NCBI GenBank assembly: GCA_037043235.1 | Contig: JAWRVZ010000181.1 | Location: forward strand, 1,178,001 to 1,242,000 | Reading direction: 5' to 3' | Length of the DNA: 64,000 nucleotides | Source of the DNA: Rhodeus uyekii | Lineage: Eukaryota > Chordata > Actinopteri > Cypriniformes > Acheilognathidae | Shown: piece after piece, positions 1 to 8,921 of the stretch | Layout: every line of letters begins with the position of its first letter | Numbering within the stretch: position 1 is the stretch's first letter | Position numbers and translations under genes: made by a program | Notes under the pieces: model-generated | What the model was told of the DNA's origin: nothing | Database searches by the model: none | Seen by the model: the letters and a program-made list of their open reading frames with translations, nothing else

Positions 1-36
1 TCACGATGCAAAGATCTAAGCTACAATCTGAAAATG
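1..36 (+). CDS. myosin heavy chain exon (partial at window edge)
   Basis: Encodes TMQRSKLQSENG up to a GTAAG donor and leaves phase 1. Its 5' part is cut by the window edge. Confidence 0.85.
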
Positions 37-3000
37 GTAAGACTGTCAAGTAACTGTCTTTTAAATTCTTATAAGAGACAAAACCAACAATGATACAATA
101 CACATAGGTGAACTTTCAAGACAGCTGGAGGAGAAAGACTCTCTTGTCACCCAGCTAACCAGAAGCAAGATGTCTTACACTCAGCAAGTTGAAGATCTTA
201 AAAGGCAACTGGAGGAGGAAACTAAGGTGTGAACTGAGTATGAACAAATTATGATTAAGATTTCAAAATGAATTGCATAATTTTGTTAATCTGCTAATAA
301 TCTGTCTTCCAGGGAAAGAATGCCCTCGCCCATGCTGTACAGTCAGCCCGTCATGACACAGATTTGCTCAGAGAGCAATATGAGGAAGAGCAGGAGGCCA
401 AAGCAGAGCTACAGAGAGGCATGTCAAAAGCTAATTCTGAGGTGGCTCAGTGGAGAACCAAGTATGAAACTGATGCCATACAGAGGACTGAGGAGCTGGA
501 AGAAGCCAAGTAAGATTTGTTTCTATTTCAAATTTCATAGAAATGTGGACTTTTCCAAATAACATGTCTACTGACAGATAAGCTTTTTGTTTGTGTTATG
601 TTTCTTTTAAAATGTAAGACGAACAAAGAGTTTTTCTGTTAGATGGCCAAGCTTCCCCAAACAGAAGGTTAAATATGATAAAATGTCTACTAGAGTGTGC
701 ACTCACAAAAATACTTTCCCCAATATTGTTCCGTTTTCTAAAACAGGAAGAAACTGGCTCAGCGTTTGCAGGAGGCTGAAGAAGCTGTTGAAGCAGTAAA
801 TGCGAAATGTTCTTCTCTTGAAAAGACCAAACACAGACTCCAGAATGAGATTGAAGATCTTATGGTGGACCTGGAGAGGTCTAATGCAGCTGCAGCAGCC
901 TTGGACAAGAAGCAAAGAAACTTTGATAAGGTAACCAAACATGGTTCTTGATTTGGGATTAAGCGCAAACATTATTTCTTAATACCTGTAATGCTATTTA
1001 AATTTAAAAAATGATTATTTTAGGTCCTGGCTGAGTGGAAGCAGAACTATGAAGAATCACAGTCTGAGCTAGAGAGCTCTCAGAAGGAAGCCAGATGTCT
1101 GAGTACTGAACTTTTTAAGCTGAAGAACTCTTATGAAGAATCTTTGGATCACCTGGAGACCATGAAGAGGGAGAATAAAAATCTCCAAGGTAAATACAAT
1201 TATCAAAATAACTTTTTATTTGCAAAGACTTAATAGATAAATGGGAATACTGAAAAGACAACAAAAGTAGTATAACAAGCCTTTGTGTGTTTGGAGATTG
1301 AGGTGGTAGAAGAAGGGGAATTTATAAAATTGTAGAGAATTTATATAAATGAGGCTGAGAAAAATATGTCAATATGTTGTAATGGTTTTTTTCATCCAGA
1401 GGAGATCTCTGATCTCACTGAGCAACTGGGTGAAGGTGGAAAGAGCATTCATGAGCTGGAGAAAATGAGAAAACAGCTGGAGCAAGAAAAAAGTGAGATT
1501 CAGTCTGCTCTGGAAGAGGCAGAGGTAAGTTTTCAGATGAAGGCTGATTCCTTGACTTTAAAGAAAACACATAACAACAACAGCTGATTATATTATTACT
1601 ATTGTTTAAAATTAATCGTATTTCAAACCAAATCATAGATCCAAATCTTATGTTTAAAAGGCCTCACTGGAGCACGAGGAGGGTAAGATTCTACGAGCTC
1701 AGCTAGAGTTCAGCCAAATTAAGGCTGATATTGAGCGCAAACTAGCTGAGAAGGATGAAGAGATGGAGCAGAGCAAACGCAATTTGCAGAGGACCATCGA
1801 CACTCTGCAAAGCTCCTTGGAGTCAGAAACACGAAGCAGGAACGAGGCCCTCAGAATAAAAAAGAAGATGGAAGGGGATCTGAATGAGATGGAGATCCAG
1901 CTTAGTCAGGCAAACCGACAAGCAGCAGAGGCTCAAAAACAACTTAAGAGTGTCCAAGCACATCTGAAAGTAAGATGCGCTCAGATTCAATACTGTGAAT
2001 CAGTTAGGCAATGAAAGCTTTTAAAAGAGTAGCATTGTTGAAGTGTTCATTCATCTTTCAGGATGCTCAGCTTCAGCTGGATGACTCTCTGAGAACAAAT
2101 GATGATCTCAAGGAGAACATAGCGATTTTAGAGAGACGCAACAACCTTCTGCAAGCTGAACTGGAGGAGCTGAGAGCAGCTCTCGAGCAAACCGAGAGAG
2201 GCCGTAAGCTTGCTGAGCAAGAGCTGCTGGATACCAGTGAAAGAGTGCAGCTACTGCACTCCCAGGTAAAGTGAATGGATGCCTGGAAAATCGATTTCAA
2301 ATCTGGAATCGGATACTTATTATAAAATTTAAATGCTTATTGATTCCTGTGAATGCATCGTAATGTGGTTTTAAACCATTCAAGCTCAATTGCTCTGTAT
2401 GTGTCCGTTCTAGTGCAAGAAGTTTCAAAACAGTTTAATTCAGGACTCAAACAATGTTTTCTATGCTGCATCCAAAGTGCACGTACAAAAAGCCACCTCT
2501 CATATAGTGCAGGAATACTGAATTGTGTACTTATTCTGAGTCTTCTTGCACTTGAACGGACACATACACACAAACTTATGTCAAAATATTCTAGTAAACA
2601 CAGTCTGTTATGTCTTAAGTGAATATAAACAGTTGAGAAAGAAAATTTATGTTTAACAGTATATTGAATCTATGGATTAGGTTTTAAAGTGGCAGCAGCC
2701 TATAAACTTAGCCACCTGTGTCATTACTGATATAATGAAAGAACAAAAGAAAACAAAAATAATCTTGACTGAATAACTTTAACTTTAATGATCTATTTTA
2801 TTTGTGAAAAGAAAACTATGATAAAACTATATTATTTTAAATTTGATTTAAATTTCAGAAATTTGTTCAGTTGTATATATTTGTGATATTGCTACTTCTG
2901 ACTGTATATACTTGTCTTTAATGTTTGAAAATTATATTAGCTAGTCTAGTTTATTTTCCATCTTTCTGCAGATTTTTTTTTAAAAATGTTATTCAGCTGC

Positions 3001-4435
3001 AACAGAATGTTTTTTTTTTTTTTTTACCATATTGGAATCAAAAAGCAGACTCAGAATTAGAACTGGAATCTCTAAAATCCAAACGATACCAACCTGACTT
3101 ATTCTTCATTTTGAAAAGATCCAATCTTATTATTGTTTTCTAATTTTAATTCAAATGCTTAATTTGTCCAGAATACAAGCCTCTTGAATCAGAAGAAGAA
3201 GCTTGAGGCTGACACATCCCAGCTTCAGAGTGAGGTGGAAGAGGCAGTGCAAGAATGCAGGAATGCTGAAGAAAAAGCCAAGAAGGCCATCACCGATGCT
3301 GCCATGATGGCTGAGGAACTGAAAAAGGAGCAGGATACAAGTTCTCACCTGGAGCGTATGAAGAAGAACATGGAGCAGACCATTAAAGATCTGCAACACC
3401 GTCTGGATGAAGCAGAACAAATTGCTATGAAGGGAGGCAAGAAACAAGTTCAGAAACTGGAGGCTCGGGTGAGTGACCTACCTTAAATCCCAACAATGTT
3501 TTCTGACTGTTGCAAGTGGTACGCTGTAAAAAACATTCATACTACGAATGTCACCAACAGGTGAGGGAGCTGGAGAATGAAGTAGAATCAGAACAGAAGA
3601 AGAGCAGTGAAGCAGTGAAAGGAATTCGCAAATATGAGAGACGTATTAAAGAACTGACCTACCAGGTACCACCACAACAACAAAAAAACAAAATTGTATT
3701 ACTAAATGCACTTTCAAAAATCAAATGCTATCTCTTTGTTATAATTTCTCTTAAAAGACTGACGAGGACCGCAAGAATCTAGCTCGTCTGCAAGATCTAG
3801 TTGACAAGCTTCAGCTCAAGGTCAAAGCTTACAAGAGGGCTGCAGAGGAAGCTGTAAGTAATAGCTTAAATATCACACTTTTGCTGATAAATCATACTAC
3901 TCAGTTCAGGCTGTTATCTCAGAACTGCTAATCCCGCTTCATAGGAGGAACAAGCAAACACAAACCTTAGCAAGTTCCGGAAAATCCAGCATGAACTCGA
4001 TGAAGCAGAAGAAAGAGCTGACATTGCAGAGTCACAAGTCAATAAACTGCGAGCCAAAAGTCGTGATGTTGGTTCTAAGGTCGGTGATTAATAAGACGGA
4101 TATTTCTGTAGTTCCCTTTCGAAAGGGAACTCTATGCTGCATCCCCTAGGGGTCGCTTTGGGCAAAGGGATGCAGCATCTCGTTCCCTGTTCTCAGGGAA
4201 CTATGGTTACAATAGTAACCTGAGACGTTCCCTTTCGAAAGGGAACGAGAGGCTGCGTCCCTTTGCCCAAAGCGACCCTTAGGGGACGCAGCATCTCATT
4301 CCCTGTTCTCAGGGAACTATGGTTACAATAGTAACCTGAGATGTTTCCTTGTATAGAAGCAAAGGGTTATCTTTTAACAACTAATAATCTCTTCTTTTTA
4401 TCTTTTTCATACAGAAGGGACATGATGAAGAGTAA
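1..4435 (+). CDS. Sarcomeric myosin heavy chain, cardiac/slow type, C-terminal rod (5' part outside window)
   Basis: Thirteen exons (1-36, 108-226, 313-509, 747-930, 1024-1189, 1400-1524, 1661-1969, 2062-2265, 3172-3468, 3561-3665, 3758-3853, 3945-4079, 4415-4435) join in frame into 663 residues and a stop. The product is the light-meromyosin end of a muscle myosin II heavy chain: a continuous coiled coil with heptads and 28-residue charge repeats that packs into thick filaments. Recognisable blocks are KKLAQRLQEAEEAVEAVNAK, RNNLLQAELEELRA, NTSLLNQKKKLEAD and KLRAKSRD. From recall, the sequence is closest to MYH6/MYH7/ventricular-type chains and unlike fast skeletal chains, whose tails end differently. 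This copy ends SKKGHDEE. The motor domain and about two thirds of the gene lie left of position 1. The gene converges on map4. Which cardiac paralogue it is (atrial, ventricular or slow) cannot be settled here. Confidence 0.95.
108..226 (+). CDS. myosin heavy chain exon
   Basis: Encodes GELSRQLEEKDSLVTQLTRS and on to QLEEETK. Acceptor CACATAG, donor GTGTGA, enters phase 1 and leaves phase 0. Confidence 0.9.
313..509 (+). CDS. myosin heavy chain exon
   Basis: Begins GKNALAHAVQSARHDTDLLR and includes EVAQWRTKYETDAIQRTEEL. Acceptor TTCCAG, donor GTAAG, leaves two bases (phase 2). Confidence 0.92.
747..930 (+). CDS. myosin heavy chain exon
   Basis: Encodes KKKLAQRLQEAEEAVEAVNA through ALDKKQRNFDK. 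This is one of the most conserved rod segments. Acceptor AAACAG, donor GTAACC. Confidence 0.95.
1024..1189 (+). CDS. myosin heavy chain exon
   Basis: Encodes VLAEWKQNYEESQSELESSQ through MKRENKNLQ. Acceptor ATTTTAG, donor GTAAAT, leaves phase 1. Confidence 0.94.
1400..1524 (+). CDS. myosin heavy chain exon
   Basis: Encodes EEISDLTEQLGEGGKSIHEL through IQSALEEAE. Acceptor CATCCAG, donor GTAAGT, ends in phase 0. Confidence 0.94.
1661..1969 (+). CDS. myosin heavy chain exon (309 bp)
   Basis: Encodes ASLEHEEGKILRAQLEFSQI through SVQAHLK, 103 codons with phase 0 at both ends. It contains KKKMEGDLNEMEIQLSQANR, part of the thick-filament assembly region. Confidence 0.95.
2062..2265 (+). CDS. myosin heavy chain exon
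   Basis: Encodes DAQLQLDDSLRTNDDLKENI through RVQLLHSQ, 68 codons, phase 0 at both ends. Acceptor CTTTCAG, donor GTAAAG. Confidence 0.95.
2396..2568. repeat. Inverted repeat in myosin intron
   Basis: Two 27-bp arms at 2396-2422 and 2542-2568 are reverse complements with a single mismatch, separated by about 119 bp. They sit in the 0.9-kb intron between 2265 and 3172. No ORF or target-site duplication is seen. The structure could be a small MITE or a structured intronic RNA. The rest of this intron is AT-rich and otherwise featureless. Confidence 0.7.
3172..3468 (+). CDS. myosin heavy chain exon (297 bp)
   Basis: Encodes NTSLLNQKKKLEADTSQLQS through GGKKQVQKLEAR, 99 codons, phase 0 at both ends. 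It contains HLERMKKNMEQTIKDLQHRL. Confidence 0.95.
3561..3665 (+). CDS. myosin heavy chain exon
   Basis: Encodes VRELENEVESEQKKSSEAVK through RRIKELTYQ, 35 codons. Acceptor CCAACAG, donor GTACCA. Confidence 0.95.
3758..3853 (+). CDS. myosin heavy chain exon
   Basis: Encodes TDEDRKNLARLQDLVDKLQL through YKRAAEEA, 32 codons. Acceptor TTAAAAG, donor GTAAGT. Confidence 0.95.
3945..4079 (+). CDS. myosin heavy chain penultimate exon
   Basis: Encodes EEQANTNLSKFRKIQHELDE through KLRAKSRDVGSK, 45 codons. The donor GTCGGT departs from consensus at +3. If the intron were kept, the protein would end three residues later as VGD and stop. Confidence 0.93.
4111..4343. repeat. Tandem 116-bp palindromic repeat, two units with inverted cores
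   Basis: Unit A spans 4111-4226 and unit B 4227-4343. Each starts with the perfect palindrome GTTCCCTTTCGAAAGGGAAC and ends with a GTTCCCTG/CAGGGAAC hairpin and a GGTTAC/GTAACC hairpin. The central stem (GCTGCRTCCC/GGGAYGCAGC) encloses a loop present in opposite orientations in the two units. It fills most of the 335-bp last intron of the myosin gene. It looks like a dispersed cyprinid hairpin repeat, but its class is not recognised. Confidence 0.8.
4415..4435 (+). CDS. myosin heavy chain last exon
   Basis: Acceptor CATACAG, then KGHDEE and TAA at 4433-4435. A very short terminal coding exon coding only the non-helical tailpiece tip. Confidence 0.9.
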   Translation, partial: KGHDEE

Positions 4436-4493
4436 AGCTCAAATGGTCCTTCTGCGTGTCACCTATATGTTGAATTAGTTATCCACACAGTAG

Positions 4494-4499
4494 AATAAA
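4494..4499 (+). terminator. Poly(A) signal of the myosin gene
   Basis: AATAAA lies 59 bp after the stop codon and gives a short 3' UTR of about 80 bp, as is common in highly expressed muscle genes. Confidence 0.8.
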
Positions 4500-4519
4500 G
4501 TTGAACTGCATTATATCTG

Positions 4520-5900
4520 TGTTGTGATTGAGTTATTATGCATTATATATTAACACTACTTTGCGGGGAGAAACAAATATTACACATACTAATCTAGCAC
4601 TATATTAACATTTTAATCCTGTATAGAAAAATAGGTAATTAAATCACATATTATTCATAATACTTCAGGGGGTAAATAATTAGGCCATACCAATTCAAAA
4701 CTACTGCTCCAGAATACAATAATATCCTTGGTACTGCATGTTCACAACTCACTCACTCTCTGAGTTACTGTCTTCATTCTACTTCCCAGTTTCAATGTCA
4801 GTGTGTTAACTTGGATTTATATAGATTATAACAGCTGAGAGACAATTCACTGAAAGAACAAACAATACCTTCACGAAATAGGACGTTTAAATTGTGTCCT
4901 TCCTCACATTACTGTGACCTAAAATCTTCCAAGTTTGTCAACAGGTTATCTTCACGCCCAGCATAAATGGGAGTTGTTTGAGTGTTGTATGTTAGTGCGC
5001 GCTTTCGTGCTTCGAATTAGCTTCGAAAAAGTATGTATTTAAACAGGTGTGTCTGACTTGAAGCGGCGCTGCGCACAGACCGATCGGTGTATGACATCAA
5101 AGTCCCGCGAGAGAGATTAGAGAACAGAGAACAGACGGCTACGCTCTCGCGGGACTTTAATCTAATACACCGATAGGGTCTGTCTGAGCAAAGCAGACTG
5201 AAAGGAGACCAGCTGACCCGCTCTCACGATGTCCTGAATAACTACGATCTCAGACATTAAAAAGAAGATGAATGCCTCCAAGAAAAACTAGATTGACAGA
5301 AAGCCAGACAACTTTAAGAACAGCCCTGAGCTGAAAGTAGGGAACAGTACAGTTTTGATTATGACAATGATTACCGGTATATTCATGTATGGTAATAATA
5401 ATAGAAATAAGTTGACCGGTTTTATAAATAATTATCTAAAGTAACCGCAATACCTTAAAAAAAATTCTAAGGTTTCACGCTTACTAACAAGCTCATGCAA
5501 ATTCATGCCTTGAATGGCTTCATTTACTTGTTTTGAAATGGTAATTACCCATAAACCAGTCCATATGTTTTTTTAAAAGTATTTACAAATTTGTAGAGTT
5601 TTATTTATACATTTGTAAAACAAAAATGAAGAGTTTTAGTTATTAACCAAGCTCTCCATTAAAAATCCAATAAAATAACATATATTAGATGATTTGTAAA
5701 CATATATTAGATGATATTTAAATACAACATTTGCAAAGTGTTTGTAAAATGACCTTTCATGGCATTTACACCATTTTGACCGTGTGGCGTTTCAAGACAG
5801 TAAATTATTTCAAGTTTTGTAAAGCTTAGTTTCTCCCATCACTATATGCCTCCTTGCAGACAAAGTGTTGTCAACAACAACAATAAATACAAACACACCC
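4520..5900. other. Convergent intergenic region
   Basis: Lies between the myosin poly(A) site and the presumed map4 3' end. It is AT-rich with no exon-like ORF. It contains the hairpin repeat at 5075-5183, followed to about 5,500 by sequence that looks like the body of the same old DNA element. Confidence 0.6.
5075..5183. repeat. Long hairpin repeat with GC-rich arms
   Basis: Arms of about 40 bp (5075-5113 and 5144-5183) share ACAGACC, ATCGGTGTAT and AAAGTCCCGCGAGAG in opposite orientation around a 30-nt loop. The arms are GC-rich in an AT-rich background. This fits a MITE or the subterminal palindrome of a larger DNA transposon. Confidence 0.75.
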
Positions 5901-5914
5901 ATGTTGCTTGACTT

Positions 5915-5924
5915 TTTATTTATT
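5915..5924 (-). terminator. map4: Candidate map4 poly(A) signal
   Basis: Two overlapping AATAAA motifs on the minus strand lie 2.8 kb after the map4 stop codon. No better minus-strand cluster is seen between here and 8.7 kb. This is position-based inference. Confidence 0.45.
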
Positions 5925-8732
5925 CATGATTAAATATCCACATCACTAGTTAACAATTAATCACAATTATTTCTTTCATACCAAAACAATACATCTTAAA
6001 TAAGAGGGAACACAGTAAATTAAATTTGGGACCATGTCTGTAGTCCATGTTGTCAGCATGCTCTTTTGGTGTGTTCTATGGGCAGTGCACACATTGTGAG
6101 TCCTAATAGACACACCAGGGGTCTCGCTTGCTGCCTAACTGGAGTGTTCTATCTACTTTTAAACATGCCAATTAGCCTACCAGTTACAGTTAGTCTCATA
6201 CAGATGTGCAGCATGGATATCCAAACAACATTCAAGGTCTATGTGTCAGGTGCAGTTTTGTGGGAGGAATCGTCGTTCCTGTGGTTATTGATCACCTCTA
6301 ACCTTTCGCCCCACTTTTTGCATCCTCTCTCAGGCGACTAAAGTCATAACCAGTATGCTGTGCCTTATCTATACCCTACCAAAGGACATTCTCAGAGGTC
6401 CTCAGTCAAAATCCTCCTCCTATTGATTACACTGTATTTAGTATATGACCTGTGATGACAATGAGAAAAAGTTACACACATAATATATATTCTTTTCTTC
6501 CTGAATACATTACTTTTTAAAAACATTCTTGTTTGCCAGCCCTTTTTTAAAGAAAAAAAGGCAGTCTCACTTAAGAATAAAATACTATCTGGAGAAATAT
6601 TCATAGATGCAAAATCTTCACTTTGCTCCTCTATACAACCCAATCAATAAGTGTTTTCCCTCTGCGGGGTATAAAGTGTGAAACGTGTATTTACAAAACT
6701 GCTTTGAGCGGACTGGTGAGGGGAATGTGAGAAGTGTACTAACACTGTGAGAGTGTTCATTCATTATGGAAAGGACAAAATAGAGCTGTATGAAGGCATG
6801 AAAGGTTATGATCACTGTATCAAGAGTACAACACTGAAGTTTACTGGCACAACCCCTGAACAGTACACACTAATCACAAAAGGAACTACAGACAGGACCG
6901 TTTGGCCAAGCGCAACTGCTCTACACTAAGCACACTGGCTCACACTTGTACAAACTGTATTTACAGAATGCTATTTGAGACACAGGTACATGTTTTACAT
7001 TTTCGAGTAACTAGGGCTCTTTTTCAGTGGACAAAATTTAAGAAGATGCGCTCAGTCAATCATATCGCTCTCTTTGTAGTATAAAACATCCATCATAAAG
7101 TGCATTATAAAATGCTCATCAGCTAATTATTTAATAGGATATTTGCATATTTTAATACTTCATGGTCTCTGTTGTTCATTTCATATGGGACTTTCTTTGA
7201 TGTTACAACATTTCTACCATAAATGATCTGCCATGACATCACAGTAAAATACCAGGAAAAATTTGAATATTTCACAACATGTAGAGAATCCAACCCTGTA
7301 TACAAACATAACCTTTTATCTACAACAGCAACTTTTTTATTTTTTTCTGCAGACTTTGTGCAGCTAAAGATATCTAGAGCAATATTACTACCAATAAAGT
7401 GCCCACAAATTCACTGTTAAACAGTGTCACTAGTCATGAGCTTCAAAAAAGCAGCCCTACAATAGTAGGTTTGGAGAGTTTAAAACTATGATATTCAACT
7501 ACTTTGTGAATAATACATCACTTGGTAAAAAAACAAAATCAAATAGCATTTTCTACAATGTTCGTTTAAATAGTAATTTTTAAACAACAATTTATCAATT
7601 GCCATTGAATAAATAATAGGGAAATGCACTGTTGTGCAATGCTTGGTTAGGATACATTTGCTGTTAATGTAATGGGCCCTCCCACATGCCAGCTTTTATG
7701 TTCATTGCAAAAGTCTTCTACTTTTTGAACTTGGAAGTACAATACTTAATTCAAGATGAGGGACCTTTGAGTAAATAATCATGACCTGTGTACGAAGTGT
7801 AAACATTTCCATTGTATCCTTCTGAAATCTTTCTTTCTCCATCTATACTCCTTTCCAATTCTTTTCCATCCTGTCTGTTTAGCTTGCATGCCACTGCCCT
7901 TTTCTCTTCCTGTATCATGCTGTATTTTATGTGTGTCATGTGTTCTATTAGTTCCCAAGATGCTTTGAGAGAAATGGAAAGTGGGAGATGTAATTAGATG
8001 GTTAGACTTTATAATGATACAGCTCATCGTAACAGTAAATTATGCAAACACGAAACAGCAAACTCATTGAAGACGTAAATCTGCTATTGTTTATACGCTT
8101 CAAATGATTAAGTGCTCATTTAAATACTAAGGGAGACCAGGGATTATAATTTCTGTGAGGTGGACAAGGTCAGTGGAGCAAAGGAAGCAGATGGCTGGAT
8201 GGCTGCTGGTTTGTCCCCTTTGACTGGGATTTAAGACAGCCCCACACACTAACAATACAGGGAGCTTAACTGGCATAACATGATGTAATAAGCTACATCT
8301 CGAGTGAGTTCTGGGGTTCCCATTGGAGAACATCTACTGCCAAATAGATACAGACAGAAAAGAGGGTGTTGCATATAAAGGTCTGCCTAAGGTACAAGAC
8401 AGGCTTGTAGGAAGTCTAGGAAGAAACTCAATGTTGACGGGCTAAATGCTGTGGTTTTAATAAAGATGGCACTAAGAGCTATGCGGCTGGACAACCAATC
8501 AGTCATCTCCAAACATTGGGAGACTACATCTCACACCTAGCATCAAAGCAAACCCTGTGTCCGAACAGCAGCACTGTAAATTAAGTCTTTCCCAAAACAT
8601 GATGTCATAGGTGCTATCCCAGCAAGGAATAAACAAAGAAAACTGAAAACAAGAGAAGACGTTAATGAGGAGATGGCTTTAAAAGGGACAAGCTGTGTTG
8701 AAATGCCCTTCTCTTGCTGGTTTACACCAATC
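5925..8732 (-). other. map4: Probable map4 3' UTR
   Basis: About 2.8 kb downstream of the map4 stop with no exon-like ORFs and no transposon recognised, unlike the repeat-rich introns. A long unique 3' UTR is the simplest reading. The short ORFs on both strands here have no recognisable content. Confidence 0.45.
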
Positions 8733-8921
8733 TCATGGCTGAGTGAATGGGACAAGCTGGGTTGAGTGTGAGGACATGGCGGACCCCAGAGAAACACTGA
8801 GAGAGGTGCTGCGATGTGGATGAGGGTGGCTGCCACTCAGGGGGGACCAGGAGATGATTTTAGCGCTGTGGTCCGTGCGAGCTCGTGCGTTCTCGCGGAA
8901 GTTCAGCTTGTAGGACTCAGT
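8733..8921 (-). CDS. map4: map4 last exon, tau/MAP2-like tail (or immediate stop in the other frame)
   Basis: Acceptor TTGCCTCCAG. Entered in phase 0 from the repeat-4 exon it reads TESYKLNFRENARARTDHSA and on to HSTQLVPFTQP and TGA at 8735-8733 (62 residues). The first 20 residues match the tau/MAP2 post-repeat segment (KLxFRENAxAxTDHxA). The distal tau motif around SPQLATLADEVSASL is absent. Entered with one base left over from the 10,378 cassette, it gives Asn and then TGA (8919-8917). Confidence 0.85.
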   Translation of the reverse strand, partial: TESYKLNFRENARARTDHSAKIISWSPLSGSHPHPHRSTSLSVSLGSAMSSHSTQLVPFTQP

